Shown one piece after another: positions 1-8,545 of a DNA stretch of 64,000 nucleotides. The notes under the pieces were generated by a model. That model made no database searches and had not been told where the DNA came from. It saw nothing but the letters and a program-made list of their open reading frames with translations. Each line of letters starts with the position of its first letter. The first letter of the stretch is position 1. The stretch is from Bacillota bacterium (GTDB taxonomy: Bacteria > Bacillota > Clostridia > Tissierellales > MES13). A program made the position numbers and the translations under genes. The stretch lies in contig VENA01000016.1 of the NCBI GenBank assembly GCA_009711785.1, positions 153,647-217,646 of the forward strand, in the 5' to 3' direction.

Positions 1-1009
1 TTGTTTTACTATTTTTTATACTTAGATCTAGATTTGCTAAGACACTTTCTATAAAAGCTCCTCTTTTTTTATCAAGTAATACAATTTCTCCCTTTCTAGG
101 ATGTATTGTAAAAAATTTATCCTTAGCCATTTCTGCTATATAATCTGCATAAACCCCCGCTGCATTTATTACTAATTTGGGATATACTTTACCTCTATTA
201 GTCTTTACTGAAACTATTTTGTCTTTTATCTTATCAATTGATTTAACTATGGTATTTAATGAAATTTTTACACCATTATCTACAGCATTTTCACCATATG
301 CTAATGTCATCTCATATGGTGATAAAACTCCAGTACTTGGTATATAAATAGCCCCTACTACCCCTTTTGAAATGTTTGGTTCTTTTCTAATAAGTTCTTT
401 TTTAGGTAATAGTTTTACTCCCTTAACTTTATTTAATTTTGCCCTTCTTTTAATAAGTGGCCACGTTACTTTTAAATAGTTTTTATCTAATAATATTAAT
501 GAGCCTATCCTTTTAAAGGATATATCTAATTCCTTTGTTACCTTAGAATATAATTTATTTCCCTTAACATTAAAATATGCTTTTTTAGTACCTGGCTTAG
601 GAACTAACCCTGGATGTATCATACCATCGTTTCTAGATGAGGTATGCATAGCTAAATCTTCTTCCTTTTCAACTAATAAAACTGAACAGTCCCACTTTGA
701 AAGTTCCCTAGCTATAGAACAACCTATAACTCCACCACCAATGATTAATATATCTACAAATCTATTTTCTAAACTATTATCCTTAACTAAGGGTCTTTTA
801 ATTTTGGGTATATTTAAACCCTTCACTTTAATTTTATTAACTACTCCTTTATAGCCTTTATTTGCTGCTAATCTTCCTGCAAGTATTACATCCTCCCATT
901 TATCTACCTCTCCTTCTAAAACAACCGATGAATGCCACTTAAAACACTCAATATCTTCAGTAATGTTCTTTTTTATATTTTTTTTAATCTTAGTTAGGGT
1001 TTTACTCAT
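1..1009 (-). CDS. FAD-dependent oxidoreductase (glycerol-3-phosphate dehydrogenase/LhgO-like) with BON-like N-terminus, partial
   Basis: Partial gene: the ATG at 1009 follows an AAGGGGGG ribosome site and the frame stays open to base 1, so the C-terminus lies outside the window. Residues about 25-65 look like a BON domain (VVLEGEVDKWEDVILAGRLA, then GVVNKIKV). A Rossmann FAD-binding motif follows (VDILIIGGGVIGCSIARELS, GGGVIG at about residues 91-96) and a DAO-type fold with a substrate-loop region (SSRNDGMIHPG). The family oxidises 2-hydroxy acids or glycerol-3-phosphate, passing electrons to quinone or a partner subunit. In clostridia such genes are often followed by a second FAD oxidoreductase and a DUF1667 protein; whether that holds here cannot be seen. 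The separate GntR gene upstream and a palindrome just after the promoter suggest local repression. Substrate is uncertain. Confidence 0.85.
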   Translation of the reverse strand, partial: MSKTLTKIKKNIKKNITEDIECFKWHSSVVLEGEVDKWEDVILAGRLAANKGYKGVVNKIKVKGLNIPKIKRPLVKDNSLENRFVDILIIGGGVIGCSIARELSKWDCSVLLVEKEEDLAMHTSSRNDGMIHPGLVPKPGTKKAYFNVKGNKLYSKVTKELDISFKRIGSLILLDKNYLKVTWPLIKRRAKLNKVKGVKLLPKKELIRKEPNISKGVVGAIYIPSTGVLSPYEMTLAYGENAVDNGVKISLNTIVKSIDKIKDKIVSVKTNRGKVYPKLVINAAGVYADYIAEMAKDKFFTIHPRKGEIVLLDKKRGAFIESVLANLDLSIKNSKT

Positions 1010-1028
1010 AATTATCCCCCCTTATTAG

Positions 1029-1073
1029 GATGTTCGGACATCTTCTTTATATATGTATATGCTTTTAAAGCAA
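1029..1073 (-). promoter_or_regulatory. Promoter and palindromic operator of the FAD oxidoreductase gene
   Basis: On the minus strand there is a TTGCTT -35 (1068-1073), a 16-nt spacer and a TATAAA -10 (1046-1051). Immediately downstream, at the expected transcription start, lies the near-perfect palindrome GATGTTCGGACATC (1029-1042). This is a natural site for repression, and the neighbouring GntR-family protein is the obvious candidate; that assignment is inference. Confidence 0.55.
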
Positions 1074-1082
1074 AAAATGACC

Positions 1083-1110
1083 TAAAAAAACGACCAATAG
1101 AAATTGGTCG
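1083..1110 (-). terminator. Rho-independent terminator after the GntR gene
   Basis: Minus-strand stem CGACCAAT/ATTGGTCG (1091-1110), short loop, followed by seven U residues (1084-1090). It separates the GntR regulator gene from the FAD oxidoreductase gene. Confidence 0.85.
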
Positions 1111-1134
1111 TTAGTTAAATTCACTTAACTTTTT

Positions 1135-1848
1135 TTAATATGGGTAAGGATATAAACTTCCTGGTATTATAAATTTTAGATAATAAAAAGGATTCTCTTC
1201 TCCTTTTATATATATCCATCTTTCTAAATCAAATATTAAAGTATCTTTATTAATATTTAATTCCTTTATCTCATTAGCCTTTGGTTTTCTTGCAATAGTA
1301 ACTTGTTCTACTTTAGTTATACTAACTTTTAAATCTTTAAGTATTATTTTAGCTAAAGAACTAGTTAAATCTAGTTTATCTATTTCTGAAATAGCCTCTT
1401 TAGAAAAATATGAATGCTCTATAGCAAGTGGCTGATTTTCTATAAATCTTAATCTTTTTAAATAATATATTTCTTTATATTTATTCCACTTTAATTTTTT
1501 TAATAAATCCTTAGTAGGTGTAATAATTCTTTTATCTTTAATATGATTTTTAGCATCAAGTCCCCTTGCCTTAAGGGGATAAGATAAACTTATTAATGAT
1601 TCAAAACCAAGGGTGGGATTTTTCCTTGCTACAAATGTACCTATTCCTCTTTTTTTATATAAGTAACCTTCATTAACTAATAAAGATAAAGCCTGTCTTA
1701 CTGTTGCTCTTCCAACATCAAATTCATCCATCAACTCTTTTTCTGTAGATATCTTTGTCCCTACATTCCAAAATTCTTTCCTAATCCTATTTAATATTTC
1801 ATCCTTAAGTTGAATATATAAGGGAATATGATTATATCTATCTAACAT
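1135..1848 (-). CDS. GntR/HutC-family transcriptional regulator
   Basis: 237-residue DNA-binding repressor. The N-terminus (about residues 5-72) is a GntR winged helix: HIPLYIQLKDEILNRI, then STEKELMDEFDVGRATVRQA and a wing ending KKRGIGTFVA. The rest (about 85-235) has the layout of a UTRA/HutC ligand-binding domain, which senses a small metabolite. I start it at the ATG at 1848, eight bases after AGAGG; a longer frame reaching 1899 has no good ribosome site. It is transcribed just upstream of, and terminates before, the FAD oxidoreductase, so that gene is its likely target. Ligand unknown. Confidence 0.88.
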   Translation of the reverse strand: MLDRYNHIPLYIQLKDEILNRIRKEFWNVGTKISTEKELMDEFDVGRATVRQALSLLVNEGYLYKKRGIGTFVARKNPTLGFESLISLSYPLKARGLDAKNHIKDKRIITPTKDLLKKLKWNKYKEIYYLKRLRFIENQPLAIEHSYFSKEAISEIDKLDLTSSLAKIILKDLKVSITKVEQVTIARKPKANEIKELNINKDTLIFDLERWIYIKGEENPFYYLKFIIPGSLYPYPY

Positions 1849-1933
1849 ACAAAGACCTCTTTTCCTTTTAAACTTGTCTATATTTAATATTATTGTCAAA
1901 GTATATAAGATATTCGATTAAATATTTACAAAT

Positions 1934-2836
1934 TTATATATATTTAAGATAAGTCTTTAAAACATCTAAGATAACTTTAATATTACCATTAAATAAAAGG
2001 GAAAATTCTACTGCAAATAAATATCCACACTCTTCACATAAACCCTCTTCTTCTACACATCTTCCACAAACATACCTTTTATTATCTTCTGAAACAATAC
2101 ATTGATTACAGGGTCTTTTCCAATTATTTTTCAAATAATTATCCAAAGTGCTATTTAAGTTAAAAACAGGTATATTATCCTTTATCATTTTTTTAATTTT
2201 ACCTATAACTTCTCTTTTTTCGCTTTTTGTTAATGCTAAATATTCAGTTCCCTTATAAGGAGTATGAAGGTTAAATGATATAGAATTTATATTAGGATGA
2301 TTTTTAGATAATTTTCCTACCTTTTCTATTTCCTTATAATTTAATTTATTTACTGCTAAATAAACACATATATTACTATTGTTAGCTTCATTTAAATTTT
2401 TCATTATAGTATCATATGTGTCTCCTCTAATTAAGTTATGTGTATCCTTTAAACCATCTAAACTTAAAAATATTATATCAGCTTCCTTTATATCTAGTGT
2501 TATAGTTCCGTTAGTAACCACATTTACTATATAAAAACCAATTTCTCTAGCTTTTTTAATTAAATCCTTTATATCTTTTCCATCATCTTCCCAAAGAAGG
2601 GTTTCTCCCCCACAAAAGAATAAAATCCTTATTCCCTCTTTATAAAAACTTTTCATCTCTTTTACAATACTTTCATAGGAGTATATTTCATTATTAATAT
2701 TATTCACAGCACAATGCTTACAACTTAAATTACAATGATCTGTAAGTATTATAGTTCCTAAAATAGGCTTTTTTTGTTTAAATAAAATTGTTTTTATTCC
2801 AAACCATGATAAAGAAAAAAAGTGTCCTAATTTCAT
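1934..2836 (-). CDS. Radical SAM protein with Cys-rich C-terminal metal-binding region
   Basis: 300 residues. A radical SAM CxxxCxxC motif (CNLSCKHC, Cys35/39/42) should bind the 4Fe-4S cluster that cleaves S-adenosylmethionine; GGETLLW and VVTNGTI match later core strands. The C-terminal third holds a dense Cys set (CNQC, CGRC, CEEC, about residues 243-268), SPASM/twitch-like or zinc-binding. Third gene of the operon with the XRE regulator and the HemN-like enzyme: its ATG sits 12 nt after the HemN-like stop, behind AAAGGGG. No precursor peptide ORF was seen between the genes. Substrate unknown; it could modify a cofactor, peptide or RNA. Confidence 0.8.
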   Translation of the reverse strand: MKLGHFFSLSWFGIKTILFKQKKPILGTIILTDHCNLSCKHCAVNNINNEIYSYESIVKEMKSFYKEGIRILFFCGGETLLWEDDGKDIKDLIKKAREIGFYIVNVVTNGTITLDIKEADIIFLSLDGLKDTHNLIRGDTYDTIMKNLNEANNSNICVYLAVNKLNYKEIEKVGKLSKNHPNINSISFNLHTPYKGTEYLALTKSEKREVIGKIKKMIKDNIPVFNLNSTLDNYLKNNWKRPCNQCIVSEDNKRYVCGRCVEEEGLCEECGYLFAVEFSLLFNGNIKVILDVLKTYLKYI

Positions 2837-2848
2837 AAATATACCCCT

Positions 2849-4123
2849 TTATAATGTTAGTTTATCTATCCAAGGTTCTTTCATTGATCTTTCCCATACC
2901 TTATTTAAATAATGTATTGAGTATTGCTTTTCAATATAGTGATATATATATCTACCCCAGTCTGTTAATACCACTTTAGAATCCTTCCACTTAGCTATTT
3001 TAAATAACTTCATTGTTAAAAATAATAATTTAAATTCCTTTTCCATATCTTTATTAAAAAGTTTTCTAAATCTTTCTTTATCTATAACTCCATCATAACA
3101 TCTCCAAAACAACCAAAAAATCATTTTTTCTTTTTCTGACATAACATTTACGATATTAATTGGTAACTTATTTTTATTAACTATTTTTATATACTCTTCT
3201 AAATTAAAGGTATTAAGATAAAAGAAATTTCTAAATAAAGAACTAGCACCGGCTCCTATCCCTATAAAGCTCTCCCTAGTTACAGAAGTATACCGAATAT
3301 CATCATTTTTTCCATAGGTCCAAACAGAATTTCTTTTATAACCATATTTATTAGATATTTTATCTATAAGATTAAGTATCTTTTTTTCTTTAAGCTCACC
3401 AAATCTAGTAAGTTTTTTTTCTTTTATTACTCTATCCATATCAGTCATTGGAAAAACTATTAAAGGATAAATAGAAATTTGGTCTATATCATAAGAATAA
3501 GCTTTTTTTAGATCATATTCTATATCTTTAATAGCTTGTCCAGGTATGTTAGTCATAATATCCACATCTAAACATTTAAAGTCATATTTTTTTATAAGTT
3601 TTATAGACTTTTCAATATCCTTTTTAGTATAATCTCTACCTAGAAATCTTAATTTGTCATTATCAAAGGTTTGAACACCTAAACTAATTAATGTTATCCC
3701 TATTTCCTTTAATTTTTTAAGTAATTTATCATTAACCTCAGTGGGATAAATTTCAATACCAATATCTTTAATAAAATCAAATTTTTCTTTAATATATCCT
3801 ATTACTTCAGTTAATTCATCTACTAAAAGTGTAGGAGTACCTCCACCAATATAAATTGAATTTATACTTTTATCAGCTAATTTGTCTTTATAAAGTATTA
3901 ATTCCTTTAATAAAGCATTTTTATATACTTTAGCTTTATCCTTTTTATAAACTACTTTATTATATGGACAATATGGACATATAGTTTTACAAAATGGTAT
4001 ATGAATATATATTCCTATATCTTTATCTATATTATTAAAATCAATAAGTCCATCATTATATCCTTTAAATATAAACTTCTCCTTTTTTCCTAAAACTAGT
4101 CTTCGTAAAATATCTGTAACCAT
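2849..4123 (-). CDS. HemN/HemW-like coproporphyrinogen III oxidase-type radical SAM protein
   Basis: 424 residues with the HemN-family layout: IYIHIPFC leads into the cluster-binding CKTICPYC (Cys45/49/52), followed by a GGGTPTLL SAM-binding turn, IEIYPTEV, SLGVQTFDNDKLRFLGRDYT and DVDIMTNIPGQ. A C-terminal helical region follows (FWLFWRCYDGVIDKERF), as in HemN/HemW. Family members decarboxylate coproporphyrinogen III, chaperone heme, or act as anaerobic heme-degrading methyltransferases; sequence alone does not choose. I start at the ATG at 4123, just after GGAGGAT, one base past the XRE stop, so translation is probably coupled. CPYN after the third Cys is not the usual HemN or HemW sequence. 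Confidence 0.82.
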   Translation of the reverse strand: MVTDILRRLVLGKKEKFIFKGYNDGLIDFNNIDKDIGIYIHIPFCKTICPYCPYNKVVYKKDKAKVYKNALLKELILYKDKLADKSINSIYIGGGTPTLLVDELTEVIGYIKEKFDFIKDIGIEIYPTEVNDKLLKKLKEIGITLISLGVQTFDNDKLRFLGRDYTKKDIEKSIKLIKKYDFKCLDVDIMTNIPGQAIKDIEYDLKKAYSYDIDQISIYPLIVFPMTDMDRVIKEKKLTRFGELKEKKILNLIDKISNKYGYKRNSVWTYGKNDDIRYTSVTRESFIGIGAGASSLFRNFFYLNTFNLEEYIKIVNKNKLPINIVNVMSEKEKMIFWLFWRCYDGVIDKERFRKLFNKDMEKEFKLLFLTMKLFKIAKWKDSKVVLTDWGRYIYHYIEKQYSIHYLNKVWERSMKEPWIDKLTL

Positions 4124-4124
4124 A

Positions 4125-4583
4125 TTATCCTCCATTTTCACATAATTCTTCTAATCTTTTTTTTATATATTGTTCATCAAATGAAAAACATACTCTTCTA
4201 TCTTTATCATCAAGTATTCTAAAATGCTTTGAAACTATATTCTGTTGAATCTTAAAGTTATCCCTAATATCTATATCTTTCCACCAAATTTTTCCTCCCA
4301 TTGTATTTTTATAACTTTCTTCATATTTATTAAAGGCAAGGGATAAAATAATATCCTGTGAATCCCCACCAAGGGTCATTTGCAATATTTCACTATCTTT
4401 AAAAATTGTACACACTGCCACTGCACCAGTCCAGCCTATACTTGTTCTTCCCTTTTCTATCTGGACTAAAGTCTTTTTACAAACTCCTATAATTTCAGCC
4501 ATTTTATCCTGGGTAAAATCATTTTCATTTCTTATAAGCTTTAATTTAGAATCTATCTTTTTTATAAATTCGCTTCTATCCAA
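4125..4583 (-). CDS. XRE-family helix-turn-helix regulator
   Basis: 152 residues starting at TTG 4583 with AGGTGA seven bases upstream; the longer ATG frame (4640) starts inside the promoter and is unlikely. Residues about 14-65 are a Cro/CI-type HTH (RNENDFTQDKMAEIIGVCKK, then TLVQIEKGRTS). The C-terminal 80 residues (IWWKDIDIRD, KHFRILDD) match no sensor domain I recognise. First gene of a tight three-gene operon with two radical SAM enzymes. A perfect palindrome overlaps the operon's -10, so autoregulation is likely. Confidence 0.85.
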   Translation of the reverse strand: MDRSEFIKKIDSKLKLIRNENDFTQDKMAEIIGVCKKTLVQIEKGRTSIGWTGAVAVCTIFKDSEILQMTLGGDSQDIILSLAFNKYEESYKNTMGGKIWWKDIDIRDNFKIQQNIVSKHFRILDDKDRRVCFSFDEQYIKKRLEELCENGG

Positions 4584-4612
4584 TTTATCACCTCGAAAAA
4601 AATTACTATTTA

Positions 4613-4647
4613 AGTGTAATTTTACACTAAAAATACTCATTTGTAAA
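4613..4647 (-). promoter_or_regulatory. Promoter of the XRE/radical SAM operon with overlapping palindromic operator
   Basis: Minus strand: TTTACA -35 (4642-4647), exactly 17 nt, then TAAAAT -10 (4619-4624). The perfect inverted repeat AGTGTAA-TT-TTACACT (4613-4628) covers the -10 element. Binding there would block RNA polymerase, as expected for an XRE autorepressor. Confidence 0.7.
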
Positions 4648-4655
4648 TAAAAAAA

Positions 4656-4691
4656 GTAAGTGCATCTTTTTTTCTAAGATACACTTACCTT
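4656..4691. terminator. Terminator-like hairpin between the FtsA-like gene and the XRE operon promoter
   Basis: Stem GTAAGTG..ATCTT paired with AAGAT.CACTTAC (4656-4688), T-rich on both flanks. It lies downstream of no plus-strand gene. On the minus strand it stands between the FtsA-like stop (4704) and the -35 of the next operon and so ends the FtsA-like transcript. Confidence 0.8.
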
Positions 4692-4703
4692 TTTTAATAT
4701 CTA

Positions 4704-6677
4704 TCAATTATTTTTATCCCAATATATTTCTATTACATCACCATCTTTTAATACCTTATAATAATCTGCTTTCTCACCATTAACCTTTAAAACTAAATAC
4801 CCCTTTGGTTTAGATAAATCGAAATCTATATGGTTGAAAATATCTATAAACACAAACTCTTCTTTATCATAATTAATAGTCCTAGCTTCACCGTTAACTA
4901 TTAAATTAATAGCATTAGATTCATCTTCATTATTAGTTTTAATAACATCTCCTTTTTTTAAGGTATCATCTATACTACTAATCTTTCCATTTTTATAGAT
5001 CGTTTGTTGCTTTTTTAAATTGTACTTATCTAAAAGTTCGCCTATATTTTTTATTTTTCTTATATATATTTTATCCCCATCATTTAATTTTTTATTTTCT
5101 GTAATTTCATCTTCGTTTATATAAACATCTTTTAAAAGATTTACCCTTTTATCATTTAATAAAACTTTTTCTATATTTAAAACATCATATAAGGAAGGCT
5201 CTTTAACTTTTCCCTTCGTAGCTTCTTTTATCTTTACTTCATCTCCATTTTTCAATTTACATTCTAAACTTGTCCTTTTATTGTTTACATATATTTCTGC
5301 TGGATTTCCGGATTCTCCTCTTATTATCTTTTTCTCTTTATTTATGTAATATGTAAAGTCTTTCCCTTTTTTAGGAATAAGTTTTCTAGGATTAAACCCT
5401 AAAAGTACTAACGCATCAGATACTTTAATTTGTTTTGAATTAAATAGTTTTATTTTTTGACCATTAACTTTAACACTTAAAAAATCTTTATATCTATTTT
5501 CAATAGCAGTCATAGCTATTCCCATAGGGGTTATAGCTTGTGGTCCACTTAAAGTGTCTTCTAATCCTTCAATATTTTCTATTATGTTAGTTCCTCTTAT
5601 TACTACCCTTTCTTCAGGTAATTCTAAAAAAGAAGCTATGTAGTTAGATAATCTTGGTATTTGACTTCCTCCTCCAATAAGAAAAACTGCACTAGGGGAT
5701 TTATCATTATACTTAATTATATTTTCAGTTATTTCCTTTGCTAAATTTTTAATAGAAACTTCTACTCCATCTAAAATTTCTTCTGTACTTAATTTATGAT
5801 TAATTCCAACAACATCTGTAAACTCATGTTTATCTCCGTTATTTAATTTAATTTTAAGTTCTTCTGCACTATTATAATCTAGTAAATATTTCTTAGCTAT
5901 ATTTTCTGTTATTTCATCCCCTGCTACTGATGCCATTGCATAAGCAACTATTGTACCATCCTTTGTTATGGCTATATCTGAAGTTCCAGCACCAATATCT
6001 ACTAATGCTAAATTAAGTAATCTTAAATCTTTTTTTATAGCTACATTGATTGCAGCTATTGGCTCTAAAGTAATATTTACTACTTCTAAATCTACTCTAC
6101 TCATAACAGTATATAAACTATCTACTACCACATGGGGTAAAAATGTAGCTAACACATCTGCTCCTATTTGATTTCCTTTATGTCCTTCTAGGTTTTCTAT
6201 AAACCTACCATCAAGATAATAATTAACTACTGTATAACCTATACAGTAATATTTAGAATCTTTTTTCTCCCTTTCATTATCTAACATTTCTTGAGCCTTT
6301 TGTATTGCCTCCATTTCTAAACTTTCTATAATTCTTTGGCTTATTTCCATAGATACATCTATATCTCTATCTATTCTAGCTCTATAGGTTTTTAATGCTC
6401 TACCTGCAGCTGCAATTGCAACTTTCTTTAGTTTTATATCTAGTTTTTCTTCTAAAGTTTCTTTCACCTTTTTCACAGCATAGGAAACTCCAGTTATATC
6501 ATGTATTTGACCATCATACATGGTCCTTTTTTCATGTTCTACAATTTCACTTGCTAGTATTTTAAATTTATCCTCTTCATATGTACCTACTATGCCTATA
6601 ACAGTCCTAGTCCCTATATCTAATGAAAAAATCAACTCATTTTCATCATCAATATTAGCTAGTTGATTATTTTCCAC
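4704..6677 (-). CDS. FtsA/PilM-like actin-fold ATPase with a C-terminal array of beta-grasp-like repeats
   Basis: 657 residues, much longer than FtsA (about 420). Residues about 15-390 are an actin-like ATPase: phosphate loop FSLDIGTRTV, NLALVDIGAGTSDIAI (phosphate 2) and AVFLIGGGSQIPRL (adenosine motif). FtsA-family proteins polymerise at the membrane under FtsZ or drive pilus assembly. After a linker, residues 395-655 hold several short repeats of the type VNG..KTL..GDxI(Y/K)I, ending DYYKVLKDGDVIEIYWDKNN; they resemble ubiquitin/ThiS-like beta-grasp units. No amphipathic FtsA membrane helix is obvious at the C-terminus. Single transcription unit. Clostridia carry such FtsA-like proteins besides true FtsA, so a specialised division or envelope role is likely but unproven. 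Confidence 0.8.
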   Translation of the reverse strand: MENNQLANIDDENELIFSLDIGTRTVIGIVGTYEEDKFKILASEIVEHEKRTMYDGQIHDITGVSYAVKKVKETLEEKLDIKLKKVAIAAAGRALKTYRARIDRDIDVSMEISQRIIESLEMEAIQKAQEMLDNEREKKDSKYYCIGYTVVNYYLDGRFIENLEGHKGNQIGADVLATFLPHVVVDSLYTVMSRVDLEVVNITLEPIAAINVAIKKDLRLLNLALVDIGAGTSDIAITKDGTIVAYAMASVAGDEITENIAKKYLLDYNSAEELKIKLNNGDKHEFTDVVGINHKLSTEEILDGVEVSIKNLAKEITENIIKYNDKSPSAVFLIGGGSQIPRLSNYIASFLELPEERVVIRGTNIIENIEGLEDTLSGPQAITPMGIAMTAIENRYKDFLSVKVNGQKIKLFNSKQIKVSDALVLLGFNPRKLIPKKGKDFTYYINKEKKIIRGESGNPAEIYVNNKRTSLECKLKNGDEVKIKEATKGKVKEPSLYDVLNIEKVLLNDKRVNLLKDVYINEDEITENKKLNDGDKIYIRKIKNIGELLDKYNLKKQQTIYKNGKISSIDDTLKKGDVIKTNNEDESNAINLIVNGEARTINYDKEEFVFIDIFNHIDFDLSKPKGYLVLKVNGEKADYYKVLKDGDVIEIYWDKNN

Positions 6678-6704
6678 CCTAACACTCCCTTTAACGAATT
6701 AAGT

Positions 6705-7235
6705 TTAGTCCCTTTCAATATTCTCTATATGTATACATTTTTCCTTCAAATTAGACAAATTTAACTTAAGTTTAACTATTAATAAACTTTTTTCTGTATT
6801 AATTTTTCTATGTTTTCTTTTATCTAAATTTTTAAAGACTTCCAAAATTTTATCATTTTTATGTTTAACTTTTATTTTAAGTTGAGATTTATCCTTTGAG
6901 TATTTTCTAAAACTATAGGATTTAATTTTTTCATAATCAATATATTTTCCCTTTATAAAAATTTCTTTATCAGTTATTACTAAATCATAAATATAGAACG
7001 TATTAACCATAGGGGATAAAGCCATAGCTAATATAAAGGGGTTTTCTGTCTCTGTGAAAAATACTAAATAAAATGAAACTATTAAAAATATTAAACTAAA
7101 ATACCTCAAAATCTTAGGTGCTTTTAGAAAAAATAAAACCTCATCTTCATTAATTACCTTTCTAAATTTAATAACTCTATAAATTATTATACCAATTATA
7201 AAAGTATATACTGCTATTGTTAATATCTTCATCAT
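6705..7235 (-). CDS. Conserved hypothetical membrane protein, PH-like C-terminal domain possible
   Basis: 176 residues. An N-terminal membrane segment (ILTIAVYTFIIGIIIYRVI), then a hydrophobic pair at about 40-85 (YFSLIFLIVSFYLVFF and FILAMALSPMV), then a basic beta-rich cytoplasmic domain (VITDKEIFIKGKYIDYEKI). That layout resembles small bacterial PH-like (DUF5673-type) membrane proteins, but I do not recognise a specific family. Start chosen at the first ATG, 8 nt after GGAGG. Shares direction and close spacing (19 nt) with nth upstream, so probably co-transcribed with nth and the DUF503 gene. Confidence 0.7.
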   Translation of the reverse strand: MMKILTIAVYTFIIGIIIYRVIKFRKVINEDEVLFFLKAPKILRYFSLIFLIVSFYLVFFTETENPFILAMALSPMVNTFYIYDLVITDKEIFIKGKYIDYEKIKSYSFRKYSKDKSQLKIKVKHKNDKILEVFKNLDKRKHRKINTEKSLLIVKLKLNLSNLKEKCIHIENIERD

Positions 7236-7254
7236 ATGCCTATCCTCCCTTAAT

Positions 7255-7896
7255 TTAAGAATTGTTATTTTTATAAAAAATACAAAGTTCTGTTAAGGGA
7301 CACTCTTCACATTTTGGTTTTCTAGCTTTACAAACTCTTCTTCCATGAAAAATCAGCCAGTGATGGGCATCTGACCAATCAGTTTTAGGTATGTTTTTCA
7401 TTAAATCCCTTTCTGTATCCTCTACATTTTTACTATTAGCTAACCCTATTCTATTTGAAACTCTAAAAACATGGGTATCAACAGCTATTGCATCTTTATT
7501 AAAGGCATTACTAATGACCACATTAGCAGTTTTTCTTCCTACACCTGGTAGTTTAATAAGTTCCTTTCTTGTATCAGGCACCTTTGAATCATACTCATTA
7601 ACTAGTATTTCACAAGTTTTTAATATGTTTTTACTTTTATTTTTATAAAAACCACAACTTCTAATAATATCTTCTAATTCTTTTCTCTCCATTGATAAAA
7701 TTTTTTTTGGTTCATTATAGTTTTTAAAAAGCTCTTTAGTTATTTTATTGACTCTAACATCTGTACATTGAGCTGAAAGAATTGTGGCTATTAAAAGTTC
7801 AAAAGGAGTACTAAAGTTAAGTTCTGACTTAGCTTTTGGATATAGTTTTTTTAATATATTTAAAACCTTTTTCTTTTCTTCATTACTAATTTTCAT
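7255..7896 (-). CDS. nth: Endonuclease III, DNA glycosylase/AP lyase
   Basis: 213 residues, normal length. Excises oxidised pyrimidines and nicks the abasic site in base excision repair. Visible signatures: helix-hairpin-helix KLPGVGRKTANVV with catalytic Lys122, catalytic Asp140 in AVDTHVFRVSNR, and the C-terminal 4Fe-4S loop C-X6-C-X2-C-X5-C (Cys189, 196, 199, 205). ATG follows AGGTGGTG. Twelve bases separate it from the upstream DUF503 gene. Confidence 0.97.
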   Translation of the reverse strand: MKISNEEKKKVLNILKKLYPKAKSELNFSTPFELLIATILSAQCTDVRVNKITKELFKNYNEPKKILSMERKELEDIIRSCGFYKNKSKNILKTCEILVNEYDSKVPDTRKELIKLPGVGRKTANVVISNAFNKDAIAVDTHVFRVSNRIGLANSKNVEDTERDLMKNIPKTDWSDAHHWLIFHGRRVCKARKPKCEECPLTELCIFYKNNNS

Positions 7897-7908
7897 ATGT
7901 TCACCACC

Positions 7909-8190
7909 TTATAATATTTCAATATTAACGTTTGTAACTTCTACTTTATAATCCCTTTCAATAAATTTTAATACCTTAGATATCATTTTATTAGCATGGG
8001 TAGTATTGTTAGAAACACAAACAAAACCAATTATTGATTTTCTCCATTTTTCATTTAAATCGACTTCAGCTATAGAAACATTAAACCTTGCTTTAATTTT
8101 ACCTATTAAGCTTTTTATAACCATTCTTTTTTCCTTAAGAGAATTAGCCTCATATATCATTAATTCCACAGAACATGCACCAATAATCAT
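7909..8190 (-). CDS. DUF503 family protein (YlxP-like)
   Basis: 93 residues starting at ATG 8190 after GAGGTG; the family normally begins MIIG, which fits this start rather than the GTG nine bases upstream. Signatures are LKEKRMVIKSLIGKIKARFN and SIAEVDLNEKWRKSIIGFVC. YlxP proteins often sit near translation factors and are proposed to act with ribosome-binding factors, but the activity is not established. First gene of a likely operon with nth. Confidence 0.88.
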   Translation of the reverse strand: MIIGACSVELMIYEANSLKEKRMVIKSLIGKIKARFNVSIAEVDLNEKWRKSIIGFVCVSNNTTHANKMISKVLKFIERDYKVEVTNVNIEIL

Positions 8191-8545
8191 TTTTTTCACC
8201 TCTATAATAAATATATTATTATTCTATCATATGAGAGTCTTTTTAAAAAAAATGTGTTAATATTTAGTGTTACTTTTTATAATCCCAAAAATAGGTTGTA
8301 ATATTATTCTACTAAGTAATATATCTAATTTAATCTGAAATTTTAAATAGTTTAAAAGTGGCTAACTTTAATCGATAATTGACTAAGATAAACTTAAATA
8401 GACCATACTATTATTGTTATTATTTCTAATATATGGTACGATTTATCATATATAATACTTTTATTTTTAAAATACTTATTTTAAAGTTTTACTTAATAGT
8501 AATTATGACACACTGAAGTAAATTCATTTAGGTGGAGGGGACGAA
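8191..8545. other. Intergenic region with no recognisable gene
   Basis: 355 bp, very AT-rich, between divergent genes. A TATAAT hexamer at 8451-8456 may be the -10 of the plus-strand gene at 8546, but its -35 is poor. I see no coding remnant, riboswitch or repeat. Confidence 0.5.
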
